Assembly (NCBI GenBank): GCA_013365325.1
Contig: JABVXV010000001.1
Location: forward strand, 62,001-126,000
Direction: 5' to 3'
DNA: 64,000 nt
DNA from: Dipetalonema caudispina
Taxonomy: Eukaryota; Nematoda; Chromadorea; Rhabditida; Onchocercidae
Shown piece after piece: positions 46,901 through 60,900 of this stretch (the first letter of the stretch is position 1; every line of letters starts with the position of its first letter). The notes under the pieces are model-generated. The model had not been told where the DNA came from. It saw only the letters and a program-made list of their open reading frames with translations, and ran no database searches. Made by a program: the position numbers and the translations under genes.

Positions 46901-48900
46901 TCTATCGATTTTTTGCTGGAATGAGGAAATGATAGAAGACGAAAGCAATTGTTAGAAGAGCAATTTATAAATTTCTTTTTCATATATCGTGAAGGATTGT
47001 TGCAAAATTTTCCACAATTTAATTTGAATATGCTTGCCAGACTTTTCTGAAATTCTAGAAAAAATAAATTCAATTCCTCTTAACATTGAACTATGAATTT
47101 TTGGTTTATACTTTTGAAATCATCATTTGGTTTTGCTTTCAAATTTTATATGTCAATGGGTTTTCAAATTTCGACGTTGTTGAGGACTGAATATTACGAA
47201 GAGCGGATAAGTCCCATCTCACTGCCTTTATTCATTACTGTTTACAGTTTGTTGTGACATTTTCATGGCGCTTATTATGATATCATAGAGATTTAGAAAT
47301 ATCTAAACCATTAGTAAAAGCTTTTGGGAAGAAGTATCGTAATACAGAATTTCTTGTTATATTTAATTCAAGGTAGATTTCTTTACAAAACAAATTTAAT
47401 CGCTGACAAAAAAAATTTTAATTTTATTCAAGGATGCTACGAAACTAAAATCTATCATGAGTCAAGATTCTAAAGCATTCATGGATCTCGATTTTATCAT
47501 TTCCGGTAAAGCCAAGCAAACTTAAATAGGCAACTGTACCGCACGAGCTGTAGAAGGAAGTTTAAAATTCTGTTTTGTAAAGATGTATGGAAAGTAATAA
47601 ATCTCTGATACGTTTCTTTCCGAAAAAGTTACGAAGATATTTTCTGGAAATTTAGCTCTTTTTAGTGTTGCATAATTGTATAATTATTATCTTCACATTT
47701 AACTATCGCATAGTCCATTACCGCATCTTCGATAATCTTGAAAAAAGCCAAATTCTTATCATAAAAAGTTGAATTTCAATTCGAACAATAAGTTACAAGC
47801 AATTGTTAGACAATGTTACCAACGATGTAGCTTATAAAATACGCCGAATGGGTAGAAGTTTGGCACATTCATACTGTTTGCTGATTTTTTTTGGCGCAAA
47901 CTGCATAAGTAAGTTCTCATTGTGTAGTAATTATTCTACAATAGCAAATTGAATAGGAACAATTTCTCTCTTCAATAGTGCTGATGGTATTAATTTGTAT
48001 GTAATGGCGTTAATGTGTGGTATGAGTTGAGGAAAGGCCTAAGGTATTGAACCAAAGACTTCTGTCCTACAATTGTATGATTAGGCTGACCTATTGATTG
48101 TTATAAACATTAGAAGACGACTTTGATAATATTAAAGAAATTAAAGAAAGTTATTTACTGATGGGAATATTGGTGAAGAATTGACATTTGGAAGAAAAGC
48201 TGATGGTATGTTGAATAAGAGGTCATTATTCAACATACATAGGAACTAAGTTTTCTTGGAGAATTTGATTAAAAGCATATAAAACAGTTGAAAAATGTTG
48301 AACTTACTCCTGTTCTGTTGAATTTTGGTAGTTGGGATGATCAGACTTCACCTCACTATTTGTACTACGATCAATTTCAACAATAAACGGCAACGTTGTT
48401 GATAAAGGTTCCTTTTCAGCAATGCTTAACTCTCGAGCTCTCTTAATTTCAGGAAGTGGAAATCCTCTTTCTCGAGGTGCAATAGTTTCCGCTAATTTTT
48501 GGGTGACAAAGCTTCGCTCAAGCGGTAATGGAGTGGTTTCTGGTTCTGAATTAAATTTTGACGATGGCGACAATGATGACGAAGACGCTTCTACTGTACT
48601 ATTTTCAGGTTCAATATTCTGAGTAGTGACTGCAATGTTGAAAAAATTTGTTATCTTCGACATTTGATATATTTTGAGATTTTTAGGTAGAAAACAATTT
48701 TGCTATAGAAAATTTTTGCAACATTTAAAGTTGCAATGATATAATGTCATTTTTAACTTGGAAAGGAAAAAGGTGAAAAATTAAAAACAGTGGTTGAAAT
48801 TTAATCATAGAACAGATTCATATTCATGATAGAAGTGAAGAAGGATTAACTTACCTGAAAGAAGAGAAACCAATAAATGCATCAAAATTTCGCTTCGCAT
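37912..48900 (-). CDS. Mucin-like type I membrane protein with autoproteolytic SEA domain, 896 aa
   Basis: Twenty exons: 48900-48855, 48629-48308, 46499-46361, 45447-45096, 44866-44789, 44588-44448, 44235-44111, 43926-43744, 43009-42926, 42497-42453, 42067-42004, 41609-41520, 41434-41228, 41113-41039, 40439-40318, 39933-39717, 39477-39344, 38943-38920, 38553-38447 and 38047-37912; phases agree throughout. A signal peptide (MRSEILMHLLVSLLS) is followed by about 640 residues rich in Ser, Thr, Glu and Pro with N-glycosylation sequons. A SEA domain follows (about 660-770), with the self-cleavage motif FLKGSVIVDG (G715/S716). The transmembrane helix (about 787-808, GGGIAIGILAILLIAFTVIA) precedes an 88-residue cytoplasmic tail ending RVTQPHP. 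The exon-16 donor (GTGCAA) is weak; I chose it because only it keeps the SEA and transmembrane frame. No cysteine occurs anywhere. Likely an apical or cuticle-facing glycoprotein. Confidence 0.88.
42267..42284. repeat. Poly-T tract
   Basis: An 18-nt T run within the intron 42068-42452 of the SEA mucin gene. No associated element was recognised. Confidence 0.85.
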
Positions 48901-51900
48901 CCTTCTACAATTTTTTTTTTCTTTCTTTTTTCCGAACTTCTCACCTGTCGCTGTACCTTCACTTTTAAATTGTTACAAATCTTTTTGATCAGGTAGTCCT
49001 AAAAGTAAGAAATTAAAATGGTATCAATAAAGTGAAAAGAATTCGATTAGCGTTTTTCAAATGAGCGCTGCTTAAAAATGCTTGCCATCAAATGATTGAA
49101 ACATATTTCACTTCACTTCGAGAAGTAAGGCAGTAAATTATTTTCAAATTCGATCAGTATGGAAGAATAGAAATTTTTTATGAAAATCAAATGGAAATTT
49201 AGTTCAGGCAATAATATCATTTTGGTATCGAAAAAAATTTCTAAGCAAAACTATGAAAGTATAACTCTTTCAACTTTTTTGACTATTCAACAGATAAGAG
49301 AGGAATTGGAAAACTCGCAAGCATTTTTCGAATAGTCGGGTAGATAAATCTTACACTGTTGTATAACAAATTGTGAAGAAACAAAAAAGTGGTGTAAATA
49401 TTTTGAGGCTAAACCAAGAAATTATGGCTCTGTACGCTTATCAAAGTTGAAGCAAACATTACTTAGCAGATTTGAATTGATAAAATAATGAATAAAACGA
49501 GTGGAAAACCGTAAATAGCAATTGCTTTAAAATAAGCATTTAAGGATACATGAAAGCAATAAATTTAAATATGAAGGGATGGATATACACGAAAAGAAAT
49601 TGTCGCATTTAAAAAAAAAACTCACAAAACTTTGAAGGTTTCTTTTATGCCTTAAGGCATATGTTTAGTTTCGATGAAGTAATAACTGAAGCAGAAATTT
49701 ACACAATATGGCAATCATATTTAGCTGATGTTTTATAAAAAATTGAAATTTTCTTGGTATGTTGCATGCTATGCTGATTGCAGAATCAGTTATTTTGAGT
49801 ATTTGATTAAAGATGCGTAGTTATGATTGCGCGAGCAGTTCTTATCTTTTATCTTTGAGCAATTCAGTTGTTTCTTATTGTTTCCATTCAATGAAAAGCT
49901 TATCTTAAATTTTTGGAAGTAAATCGAAACTAAACATAGTCTCAAATTAATTTTGAATTTAAACAAGTTTTGATGAAAGTTTTTCCATTAAACGTAAAAG
50001 AAAAGTAATTTGTTAGTTTTTTTAAAGTTTCAAGTTGGTTCTGGATGGACTATCGCCGATAAAACAAATATTTCTTTACCAGCGAACACATCCGAACAGT
50101 TTAGAACGAAAATTTGGTGGACAGTCCCAAGTATTTTATTTTATTATGAATAGCCAGGAAGAATTCATTGATAGGGACGTATAAAAGCTTGTAATGTGAT
50201 AGTAAGATCGAGTTTAGTCCATAAAAAATATCACTACAGGATGAGTTCTGGTCGGGTAAATAAGGATCACATTAAACATAGGATATATAGATAAGATCAG
50301 GGTCGAATTACCTAACGTTTATGAATCCGGAATCGATATTATCTGAACAGATACATGTTTAGTTGTAACAAAATCGATGTCTTTTAATAGTGACAAAGAG
50401 TGTATAAAATTGAGGAATTAATTGAAGAATGAAAGGAAAAAAGAATTTTCGTCCTTCAGCAGCGATGATTTTATAACTGTTAACGCTTGTGAAATAGCAC
50501 CACCGGGGAAGTAAATTTAGGAAGGGAGAGTAACATTTTAGAATGGGCTAATTTGCAAAAAGAATTTGAAGATTTCTGAATCTCATTATTAAGTACAGTC
50601 CAGAAACCAGTTTTCCCTATTGCCGATAAAGCAAAAACAGAGGGGAGGAGAATAGAACGACCTTCCTTATATACTACCTAACCATCAGCATGTTGAAAAA
50701 ATGTTTCAAACCAGCTGCTGAGCGCAATTCTGTGATAGTCACGGAGACAGTGTTAATTTACTTGAGTATTTGTTTGTGTACTTATATATTATTTACTCAA
50801 ATTTCTGGATTTGTTAAATAAATTGAAATGATCTTGACCTAACACATCCAATAATGTCTTCAAACTTGTAATTTTCGCTTGCTCATTTTCAACTTTAAAG
50901 AGAGACGAGAAGAAATGAAAAAACTGAAAAGTTCCTTTCCTCATTTTTTCCAACTGCATTTTTTTAAGGCATCAAAAGTTGCTACTTTTAAATTCTCATT
51001 TCTATGTTTAAATAACTTTTTCAAGAGAAGCTGAAAATTTGGTTCAAATTTTTGAACTAATAACAAAAACTGATTAAATTTTATTAAGCGTCAATCGTTA
51101 CGGAAATTTTAAATTTCTTATAAAATTTTAAATATCAATGCTATAATGCTATAAGATGAAGAACTTAAATTCAAATAGATTCCTATGCAATGAAATGCCT
51201 TGCTGTATTCAAAGTAAGGGAAAAGAAGGTCATAGATGACGTCCAGGAGTTGACATTGGAATTGTTAAAATGAAGTAGTAGTGATAAAAGCAGACTGAGA
51301 TCTTCCAGTGAGTGTTTCAGCCTGGAGCTTTTTACAGTTTGAAGAACTTGGCTGATCTCATATTCATCCAATCGAATTTTAAAATGAATGAAATTGTGTG
51401 ATAAGAAATTCCTCATTCATGCAATGAAAGATGGAAAAACTTAACATGAGAAAAATTAGCATATCAGAATTATGAAAATAAATTTAAAACTCGAAATGAC
51501 AAAATGAAAAGGTAAATCATTGGAAGCGTCAGTGGCAATGAATGACAAAAACCGCCATTCGTCAATATCATTACTCCTTTCAAGGATCATTTGGTTGTTC
51601 CGATGGTACGAACAGTGTTGTTAGTGAAAGATCGAGAAAGGAATTTATATTTATATTCGTCATTTATTCTTGAACGAAGCCATTTTCTCTATTCTGGATG
51701 ACATTTCAGGAGTAAATAAACAAAAATGACAAATAAACATAATTCCACTATTGCCATTAGTTGCGGAAATTGCAGCTTTCTTGCAGAATTTCGACGTTAC
51801 AATTTTTCAAACCATAATTTAATTTAAAAGATAGCTACGTGCAAAATAAATTCTTCTGCCAGATGAATGGTACTGTCATCTTAAAGTCCTAAGGTTTAGG

Positions 51901-54900
51901 GGAAATTTCGAAATTTTGAAAAATTAATTGCCAAGATTTTAACATGGAAAATATATTGATAAAAGAAAATAGAAAGGTCCAAACTGGAACGTAATTAAGT
52001 GGTATAAAAATTACACTTAAGTAATATTTGTGACCTGAATAAGAAATAAGCCAAGCTATGGTATGCTTAGTCTTTTGGGAACAAGACGAATGATTTAAAG
52101 ATGTGTGTAGGTTATCAATCATAAGCAGAAATAAGACAAAAATTAAACAATGAATCCAACTGATAACGATTGATTAATTTTACCGAATTCTGAGTCTCAC
52201 ATAAATAATATTGCAAAACATTTACAATTATAAAATTCCTTTTTAAAGAATGCTGGCATTTCCGAAGAAACTTGAATATAATAATAAGAAACAAAATGTG
52301 ATAATCTAACTACAAGAACAAACAACTGTGATACTTAGGTATATTATGTGGACATAATTTATATTACACGATAAATACATTGTTATCACTGATATAAAAA
52401 TATTGTTTCTTTTTCATAAAAATAAAGAATTTTAAAACGAAAAGAATTTGACAGATGTTAGAGTTGAAATGTCCCCGAAACATTATGAATTGTCGCGGTC
52501 GTGAACCCATCATGTATACGACTAGCAAATTTTCTTTTCTATTTTAAGCAATTTCGAACAAAAATTGTCCCAAATAACTTCTTTTCGAGTTGTTATAAAT
52601 TTCACAGTCCTACTAAACAAGTAGTAACATCTATGATATTTCAATATTCAAGTTTAGAAAAAAGATTTATAAAAGACCGCAGGAAACTAACTTTCATTTA
52701 ATTAAATTATTTCTCGAAAAGACTTGAAACATGGAAAGTCAATAAAAATGAGACTAATGTAAAAAACTGAAATGAGCCAAGCATTTTGAGAGTTCTCATG
52801 TAGATATGACTGATGACTACTGTTCTTATATGATCAATAGGTCTGAAGCCTTTGTTCTCTTAATAATAAGTGACATTATATATTACCTTTATCTAAAACT
52901 ACAAGTAAAAGAATTAAATTATTAAAGTAAATTCTGACAATATATTATTTGAAAAAGCAAAATATCTAATTTTTCAATTAAAATCCTCGAAGATTTGAAA
53001 ATTCTTACAAAAATATTTTATTTTTTCTATCATTTAAAATAAAATGAAGTACAGCGAGGAATTCGAAACATAGTTAAATATTCAGACATCTAATCAACCG
53101 ATGTCAACAGTATTTATGATTTGAGGAAAATACCGTTAAAAAGTTAAGATTTAGTAATTTTAATAAAAAAATGAATTTAATTATAAAAAGGAACTTGAAT
53201 GATAATTTTATTTGTTCGAAAATCTTAACATCTTTATTATTGGTTCTTAGCATTTCGTATTTTGTATTAAAGAAAGAAAATTGATTTAATACTAGCGAAA
53301 GCATATGTCACATTCGCTCAATTTCGACAGATACAAGGAGAAAGAATAAAATCGTTTACTTGGAATAGCACTGAGACACTTTTGATGAAATAGTTCGAGA
53401 ATTGACAAATGGACAAAAGAGTATGTTCCGTGTAAGATTGATATCCTCCAAGTACTTTTACTGATAAACTGATTGAACTATTGCGCTGTGTGTTAAACAA
53501 AAATGGAAGAAAGGACTTTTTTATAAGTTGTTAATGGAGGGAAGTTGAGATATGAAGTGGTCAGTACGTTAATGAATTAATGAGGAATGGAGAAGGTTTT
53601 GAAAGAACATTTTATAAAATTTGACGTATATTTATCATGTTGACAATAGAAAAAGGTATCTTATATTTACCTTTTATCATACACAACAATGTAACTTTCT
53701 GCACTAAACACTACCGTTCAATTATTATGCAAAAATTTTCATACAAAAAGCGAAAACATGTCATCCGGAAGAAGATGGGTTTGGAAAATCGATAAGTAGT
53801 TTTGGTGATTGAATGGGAAGAAAGGTAATATAATACTGTTGGTTTTTCTGATCAATATTAATGAAATCAAGGAAGGTGATTTAGTTTGATAGAAATACGA
53901 AACACGATTTGGTGAAATCTTTTTCTCATACTTCATCTTTTCTTGATAGGAGGAAGATTTTATCGCCGTTTTGAATCGAAGAGGCATAGAGAGAGACTGG
54001 AAAGAAGGATTTCTGGGAAATAGGAAAATGGGTAAGAATAGGTTGTAGATCTCGGAATTTGTTTGATTCACTTAGTCACAAATGACCATAAGGCAGTGAT
54101 CAAAGAGGAGATTCACCTTTCACCTTTTTGGTGATAAAATACTGATGATAAAGACGGTATTTGGTTACGTCTTTAAAAACCGGTTAAAAATTCATTGCAC
54201 GTTTCCTTCTATGAAGCGGACATTAATTGACACCAATGATAGGTCACCAAGTGAAACGTTAAAGAAAAATGTCATTATGATTATCAGATCCATTTCCTCA
54301 GATGAAAAGAACCTGAAATTGATTATTGGTGAACAAAATATCTATCTGTCTCTTTTGAAATTGTCACCACTAAGTTCAGTATCCTGTAAACAAGTAAAAA
54401 TATAAACAAAATGTGGAGCTAATAATATCATTAAACTGGGATAAGTATTCAGATCTACGATAAATTCAGAATAAACATGCTATTCTCGTCTTTTGTATAT
54501 ATGCCGCCTTCATTCTCAACAATAATTAAAAATCATTTCCAATAATTTCTCTTTTTCTTTCTTGAAATTACGTCAATAGAGGCTTCAAGGATGAATTGTT
54601 GAATAAGTCAAGTAAATTTCAAGCAGATAAGACTACTCATAAACTTATGTTAGTCAGGAAAGAGTTAATTGAGTTTAGTCAGACAAAATTTATGCCGAGA
54701 ACCACTAGTAGCGGTCATTGTTCTACAATAAAGCTATTGGGGTTAGTTTTCACTGACCAATATGTGAGAAATTATAGCGTTGTTCACAAAAGCGATAAAA
54801 ATTAAACAGCTCAAGCTATTTAATCATTTTTTCAAGTAACTAAATAACTGGTTCTTTGTTTTAAACTTTCCAGTTTTCATGATAGCATTAGGAAATGGTT

Positions 54901-57900
54901 AGTCTCATGCTATTAGTGTTAGATTAATCAGTACATGAAGCAATGAACAGGTGAAATCAGATACAAGTATATGAAAAAGGTAGGAAGGAGTCATCAGCAC
55001 CGGTAGCTTCTCAACTAAATAGTATTATTTATATTCTTCTTAGTGACATTTCAAATATTTCTATGTCTATGTAAAATACAATTGTAGAAGATATGCAATG
55101 ATTTACCACGAAATGTCACTTTTGCAAACTGTATAGGTATTAACGAGGAGGACAATGATGACCTTTCACATAGGTTGTCTGATGAAAGTATTAAAGGGAA
55201 ATCGAGGCAGATACGTTTTTTTTTCAAGGACATCTATTTTCATACGGCGCTTATCAAAGCTAATTGAAAAATGCGATTCATTTTTCAAATGTTTAGTGTA
55301 ACGATCCGGAATGCACGTATCATTTCTCTTCTATTTGTCGTATTTTCCTCATTAAATTACTCTACTTCCTAAAATGTTGTACGCTCATCACTGTTCCAAC
55401 AGTTCACGAGATTCGATTAATTTGTCACTTTATGTACTATAAACGTTGGATACACTCTCTAGATTTTCGCCCACGTACATAAGTATACAATCCTAGTAGC
55501 AGAATTATAAGCCTATTGTTACAACAACAAGCTTATCTTTGATTATTGCTCCAGCTGAAGTAGTAATAATAACCACTGATTAAAAGAGCGGATACTGTGT
55601 AGTTGCAATAGGAAAATATTTCAAGTCGATGAAATATGAAACCAAATTTGGGTAGCAATTTCTCCATGGAAGACGGTAATAAATAAAATTCCCTTGTTTT
55701 CCACTTTCATAATCTCACAATTAAGCTACCGGCTGCCGGTCACATGATGATGACGGTGAAGTACAAGGGAAGTGAAGTAAGCAAACAATCCGGCTGAGCA
55801 TTAAAGAGAAGCGTATAAGTACAACCACCGGTCATTTAAAAAGATTCAACAAAACGATCGGATCACTTTAGTTACTCTTACGAGACATGATTGGAAAGTA
55901 TTGTAACCATTGCTGAGTAACAACTTGAAATAAGTCAAGAAATGTTACAGCACTCCCTGATAGAATTACTTCAGTTCCGTAAAAAAACTTTTACTGCTTA
56001 TACGGAGTTTTTCCTGAAAGTAATTAATGACCAAGTTTGGTATTCCATTATGCAGTTGTCTTCTCGTGCACATTTTGCATTTGTAGAAAGCTATAATAGT
56101 CTGAAGGAATTCATGATTTTAAAAAAAAAAAAACTTTGATGTTTTATTTTTCTTTTTCGGGCAATTCCCAAATTTTAATAACTAACTGAAAGTTGGGTAA
56201 TCAGTTTTACATTTCCAATTTGTAATAAACGAGAGGTAAAGGTTGTTATTAAGATAGCTAAGCAAAAAATATGTGCCATTATTAAATAACTAAATTCTGC
56301 TTGAAAAAAATTTAAATTCGAAGAAAATAAATCATAGAATTATTCCACCCAAAAAGATTTAAAAATCAATCAAAGATTGAATAAATACAAGTAAGATATA
56401 AAACAAAAAGGTTTTTATATGTTGATAGATCGTCTTGTAATGGTAATGGGATTCAATATAACACCACCTCCTTCTCCCTTCACTATTGGAGAATGTCAGT
56501 TGTCAAATTTTGAGAGCTTACATTTCAATGTGAGGTCATAGGTCACTACTCCACGAATACTGCAATTATTAACAATTATGAGTGAGTCACTATTAGCTCT
56601 GATTGAATGAAGTGAAAGAACGGAATGTGGCAAATGTTTCACTGCAAACTGCTCTGATGAACAGTTCCTTCCATTAATATTAAAATGATATTTGCTTTTA
56701 AGACTGGCCATTTGAACGACAATAAATCACTCGATAATATAAAATTGATCAGTTTTACTCAGTTTTATATTCAAATTTAAAAAATTTATATTTAAAGTTT
56801 AGGCAGTTTTCTTGAAGCCTTACAAACTTGTTCGATGAGATATTGATTTTTAATCGAAATCACGATCAACTCAGCAAAATGAGCCATCTCTTATTGTAAG
56901 ATAAAGTAATGACTGTAATCAATGATGCATGCAATTACAAAATAGCTTCAGCATTTCATATCTCCTAATTTATGCAACAATTTAACTTAGCGCTCATGCA
57001 GTGCAGAATAGGCAGTGGAATTTCAAAAATATTTTGAGCAAGTTTATCAATTCTGAATGAACTTTTAAAAAAATTTAAAATTTAAACGAACTCACTAAAT
57101 TTAACAATGTTTTGTTGAAATGTCTTCTCTCCTGAAAATTAAAACAGAAACATTATTATTTAGTGTATTTTTGTTTATTCGAACAATCATAAAAAAATTG
57201 TCAACTTATAGAGTAATTCATTGATATTTTGCGAGTAAACTTTAATGCTGTAGACGACGATAGGAAAAGTAAATGGGAGAATTTGGACTCAAAAATTTGT
57301 TAAAATTATAAGAAACTTACTGTACCATTTCCCCAAAAAACAGTAGCCATAAATAACGAATTTTTGTTAAAATTACAGAAGGTCTAAAATCAATTCATTA
57401 TGAATTTCAATTGAATTACATCTTTCTTTCCGTTGGAAAATCTTTCAGATTTCACTTTTTAGTCATTGTAAAATTTAATTCTACAACGTTTAACGAGCTC
57501 ATTTAAACTTTTATATGATCTGATTTGAACGTATTCAATTGAATAGGAGAAATTTGATGTAAATTTTCCAGAACAGATAAGTTTTTAATGAGAAGCATTT
57601 CACGCATACAACTTACTTATTGGAAGTATCAAGCCATCAAGTATTTTGAGAATATCGAAGTTGTTGAATAAATTGTAAGCGAATGGATAAATAAGTGGTT
57701 GCAAAAAAGAAAAAAGAAGTTCATAATGCGAAACTGGAATGAACGAATGTGTATCCTATCGAAACCGGTTTTTTTAACGGACCATTTTAGGAAGCAATGA
57801 TTTATTTATGCCAGCGCTTTTGTGATGCATTTTTACTCTTTATCTCTCGGAACACAATGTTTTGTAGCTATTTTATTGAATTAATCATGTAAGAAAATGA

Positions 57901-60900
57901 AGTATTTGCTCTAAAATTATTTTGAAATTTCACAAAAAGTACCTATGAAAGACGTGTTTCGATATAATTTCATAGATGATGAATGATCTACAGCTCCTTC
58001 AATTTCTCTCTTTAGCAATGAACTGAAATGAGAATCAAATGAAGTAAGGAAAAAAAAAGAAGTAAGTAGTGTAAGACAGGTATATTCTGAATATGGTATG
58101 ATATACTAATGTGAAACTGACAAACAAAAATATAAAATAACATTTATCACTACCTAAAAATTACCAAAGTTACGAAACAATATGCCGGTTACATCAGATT
58201 TCGAATAAATAAAGGATTTTCGAGAAATTAAACCAACCAATACGCTCCATAGATACTAAAAGACGTTATTAGTGGGATCCGACGATACACACTATATCAT
58301 CCAATAGCGCCTTTTTTACATTTTCCCGATAATCCTTGAAATCCCGATCAATAATAGCTATTTGCATTAGACTATTGCACTGTTTTTGATTTATATTCTT
58401 TCTCCCATAATTTTTAGCATAAGGTTATAAACAATCGAAAGATGTACTGGATTATCTAAATCATAATTTTAAATTCCTCCCGGTGGAAAGCGAATTTTCC
58501 TCCTGCTCGTTCAATGCTAATCTAAAGTCTAACTTGAATAATTTTATTACTCACTCGTATAAGTGCAAAATAAAACTATTAAAAGAAGTAGCTGAAAGAT
58601 TTAACAAATATTGGCTAAATGGAAACACTTATAGTACAAGCCAGATGGACTAGCTTCTTAAAACTGGCTTTTGAAATAGTTAAAGAATTGAAAAGATGGA
58701 TAAGATGTAAACGTAGCGATGACAAATAAAATGTTTACTGACTGTGGAATGTATCAGAAAATTTCGAACCGGATACTTTTCTTGAAATGAAGTAATTCTT
58801 TGTTCGAAACATATCGCAGCTATTTTAGAGTACAAAAATTGTAACATACTTCGTGCAAATATTTTAAAGGTATAGAAGGAAAGATTTCTTTTTCACTTCA
58901 TCTCGAAAAAAACTTGAAGTTGACAGGAATTTACAAACCATTTTGAATGGATATTACTATTTGCAGAATTGGCGCAATGTTTGTTCCACTTTTATGAAAT
59001 ATATTATAACTGTTAATGCAAGGTGCTTTCAATATGTGTACTGTTACTTAAAATTTGCTTCCTATGAATTACAATGCCATATTTTCAGTTGAACAGAAGG
59101 AGTGATAAGTTATACTTAGAAAATAGAATTAAATTTTATGATAATTCTTTTAAATCAATTCCAAATATCAGAAGTACATATGACAAAAATGTAACATTTA
59201 GAACATTTTTCAACTTTCTTTCAAGAAAATTTCTTCTTGAAAAAATTAGTCAAAATGTACAGTGAGTTAAATTACTGTGCCGTTTATGACAAATAAGTGA
59301 ATAGAAAAAGAGTGGACATTTTCCAGAAATGACGGAGTAATTATGAATGAAATTAGAAGGAAGGAAAGGGTTGGAAAAGATTAGAGGCCAAAAGCGGTGA
59401 ATTTATGAGATGAAAATTATCTTTAGTCTGTAATCGAAACCAGACAATACCGCATCTCTTTCTTATCCATTGTTCGCACCAGTCACTAATTATAATTAGG
59501 AAGAGGAAGCTGATTTCATTTAATTACGGACATACATTGAATTTGTAAATTTTCAAAAAACCAAGCATTGAATTTCAAGATAGGTTATCTAAGTAAAACA
59601 AAAAATGTGACTTTCGTTAACGAAATTTCGAATTTGATGAATGCATTCTGAGGATAGTTAACTGCAATGTAAGTACTGCAACTAAGATTTTTTAATCTAT
59701 CTTTTTTCTTCCGTAAAATCGGTCAAACACTAAAATTCTTTTTAATTTCCTGGCAAAAAATATATTAAATAATTGTAATATTCCTACTTTCACACTATTC
59801 ATAATTTTATATTACTATAAAAAAAATAAATAATAAAATCGAACCCCTTTGCTCTACTTATTTTATTTTAAAATTTGTTATGAAGTCTACAAAAACAACT
59901 CATAAAAATTATTTGCACTGAGATAACTCCCAATTAAGGCAATCCAACTGCACCGAACACTTTACAAAAACAGTCTATTACGCAGAGATTCCGATTGTGC
60001 GGGATTTACAAAGAGGCATTAAATTCAGCGATAAAATTTATAAACATCTAGAAAATCTAAAAGATAACCGAAGTTGTTATCTGTTGTCAATATGAGGAAG
60101 CTAAACACTTCTTGAAATGAATAGTTTCTGATTCAAAAACTAAGATTTGAAAATTTAATGTGGCCTTAAAATTTTTATTCAGATATTCATATTGATCAAT
60201 CATAAATTTTCAGATTACTTTCTTGATTTAAAATTGAATATTTTAACTTCCAGAAAAAAGTCTGAGGAAAAATTGATTCGGTAGGTGCGGAAAAGCTGTC
60301 ATAGAGATGAATCAGAAAACATCATGCAGCGGATTACATGAGTAAACTAGGTATTGGAAGGGGGTGATCTACTTTAAATGAATTCATACTGAATTTATCA
60401 TCAATTTTCTTCTCTCTTTCAGCGTCTTTTCTCCATATAAGCAAGAATAAATGAAAGAATTCATACAGAAATCACAAGTAAAGATCGTTGTATTTAAAAG
60501 AAGGGGAAGCCGCTGATCAAAATTCAACCAAACATTATTATTTGCTAATCCCAACCGTCTCTAACTTTAATTTCAAACTACTGGACGAATTAACCTGTTC
60601 CAGTTGTTAAGATGAATTTATAGATTCTTGAAATGATGGAAAAAAAAGGGAATAAAGTAATATTTAGTTTAATAATATTTATATTTGAGTCTGACATTTA
60701 ATTTTTAATTTTAGTTTCAATAATACAAAGTAACATTTATATTTACATTTTGCGAAAGTTATAAGAAAAAGTAGACGAAAAGAAAAAGAAAAATGAAAGT
60801 ATTGTGGCGAGCGGACAGTGGTAAACAGCTCAAATTGATGTTGGATGATGAGGGATGATTCGAAAGTTTGATTGTATGGCATACATCACATAATCACGGA

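Noticed and set aside
55942..56139. Plus-strand ORF followed by poly-A, resembling a retroposed gene
   Set aside because: No recognisable parent protein, no target-site duplication seen, and the A run is short and intronless context cannot be judged for a 65-codon frame.
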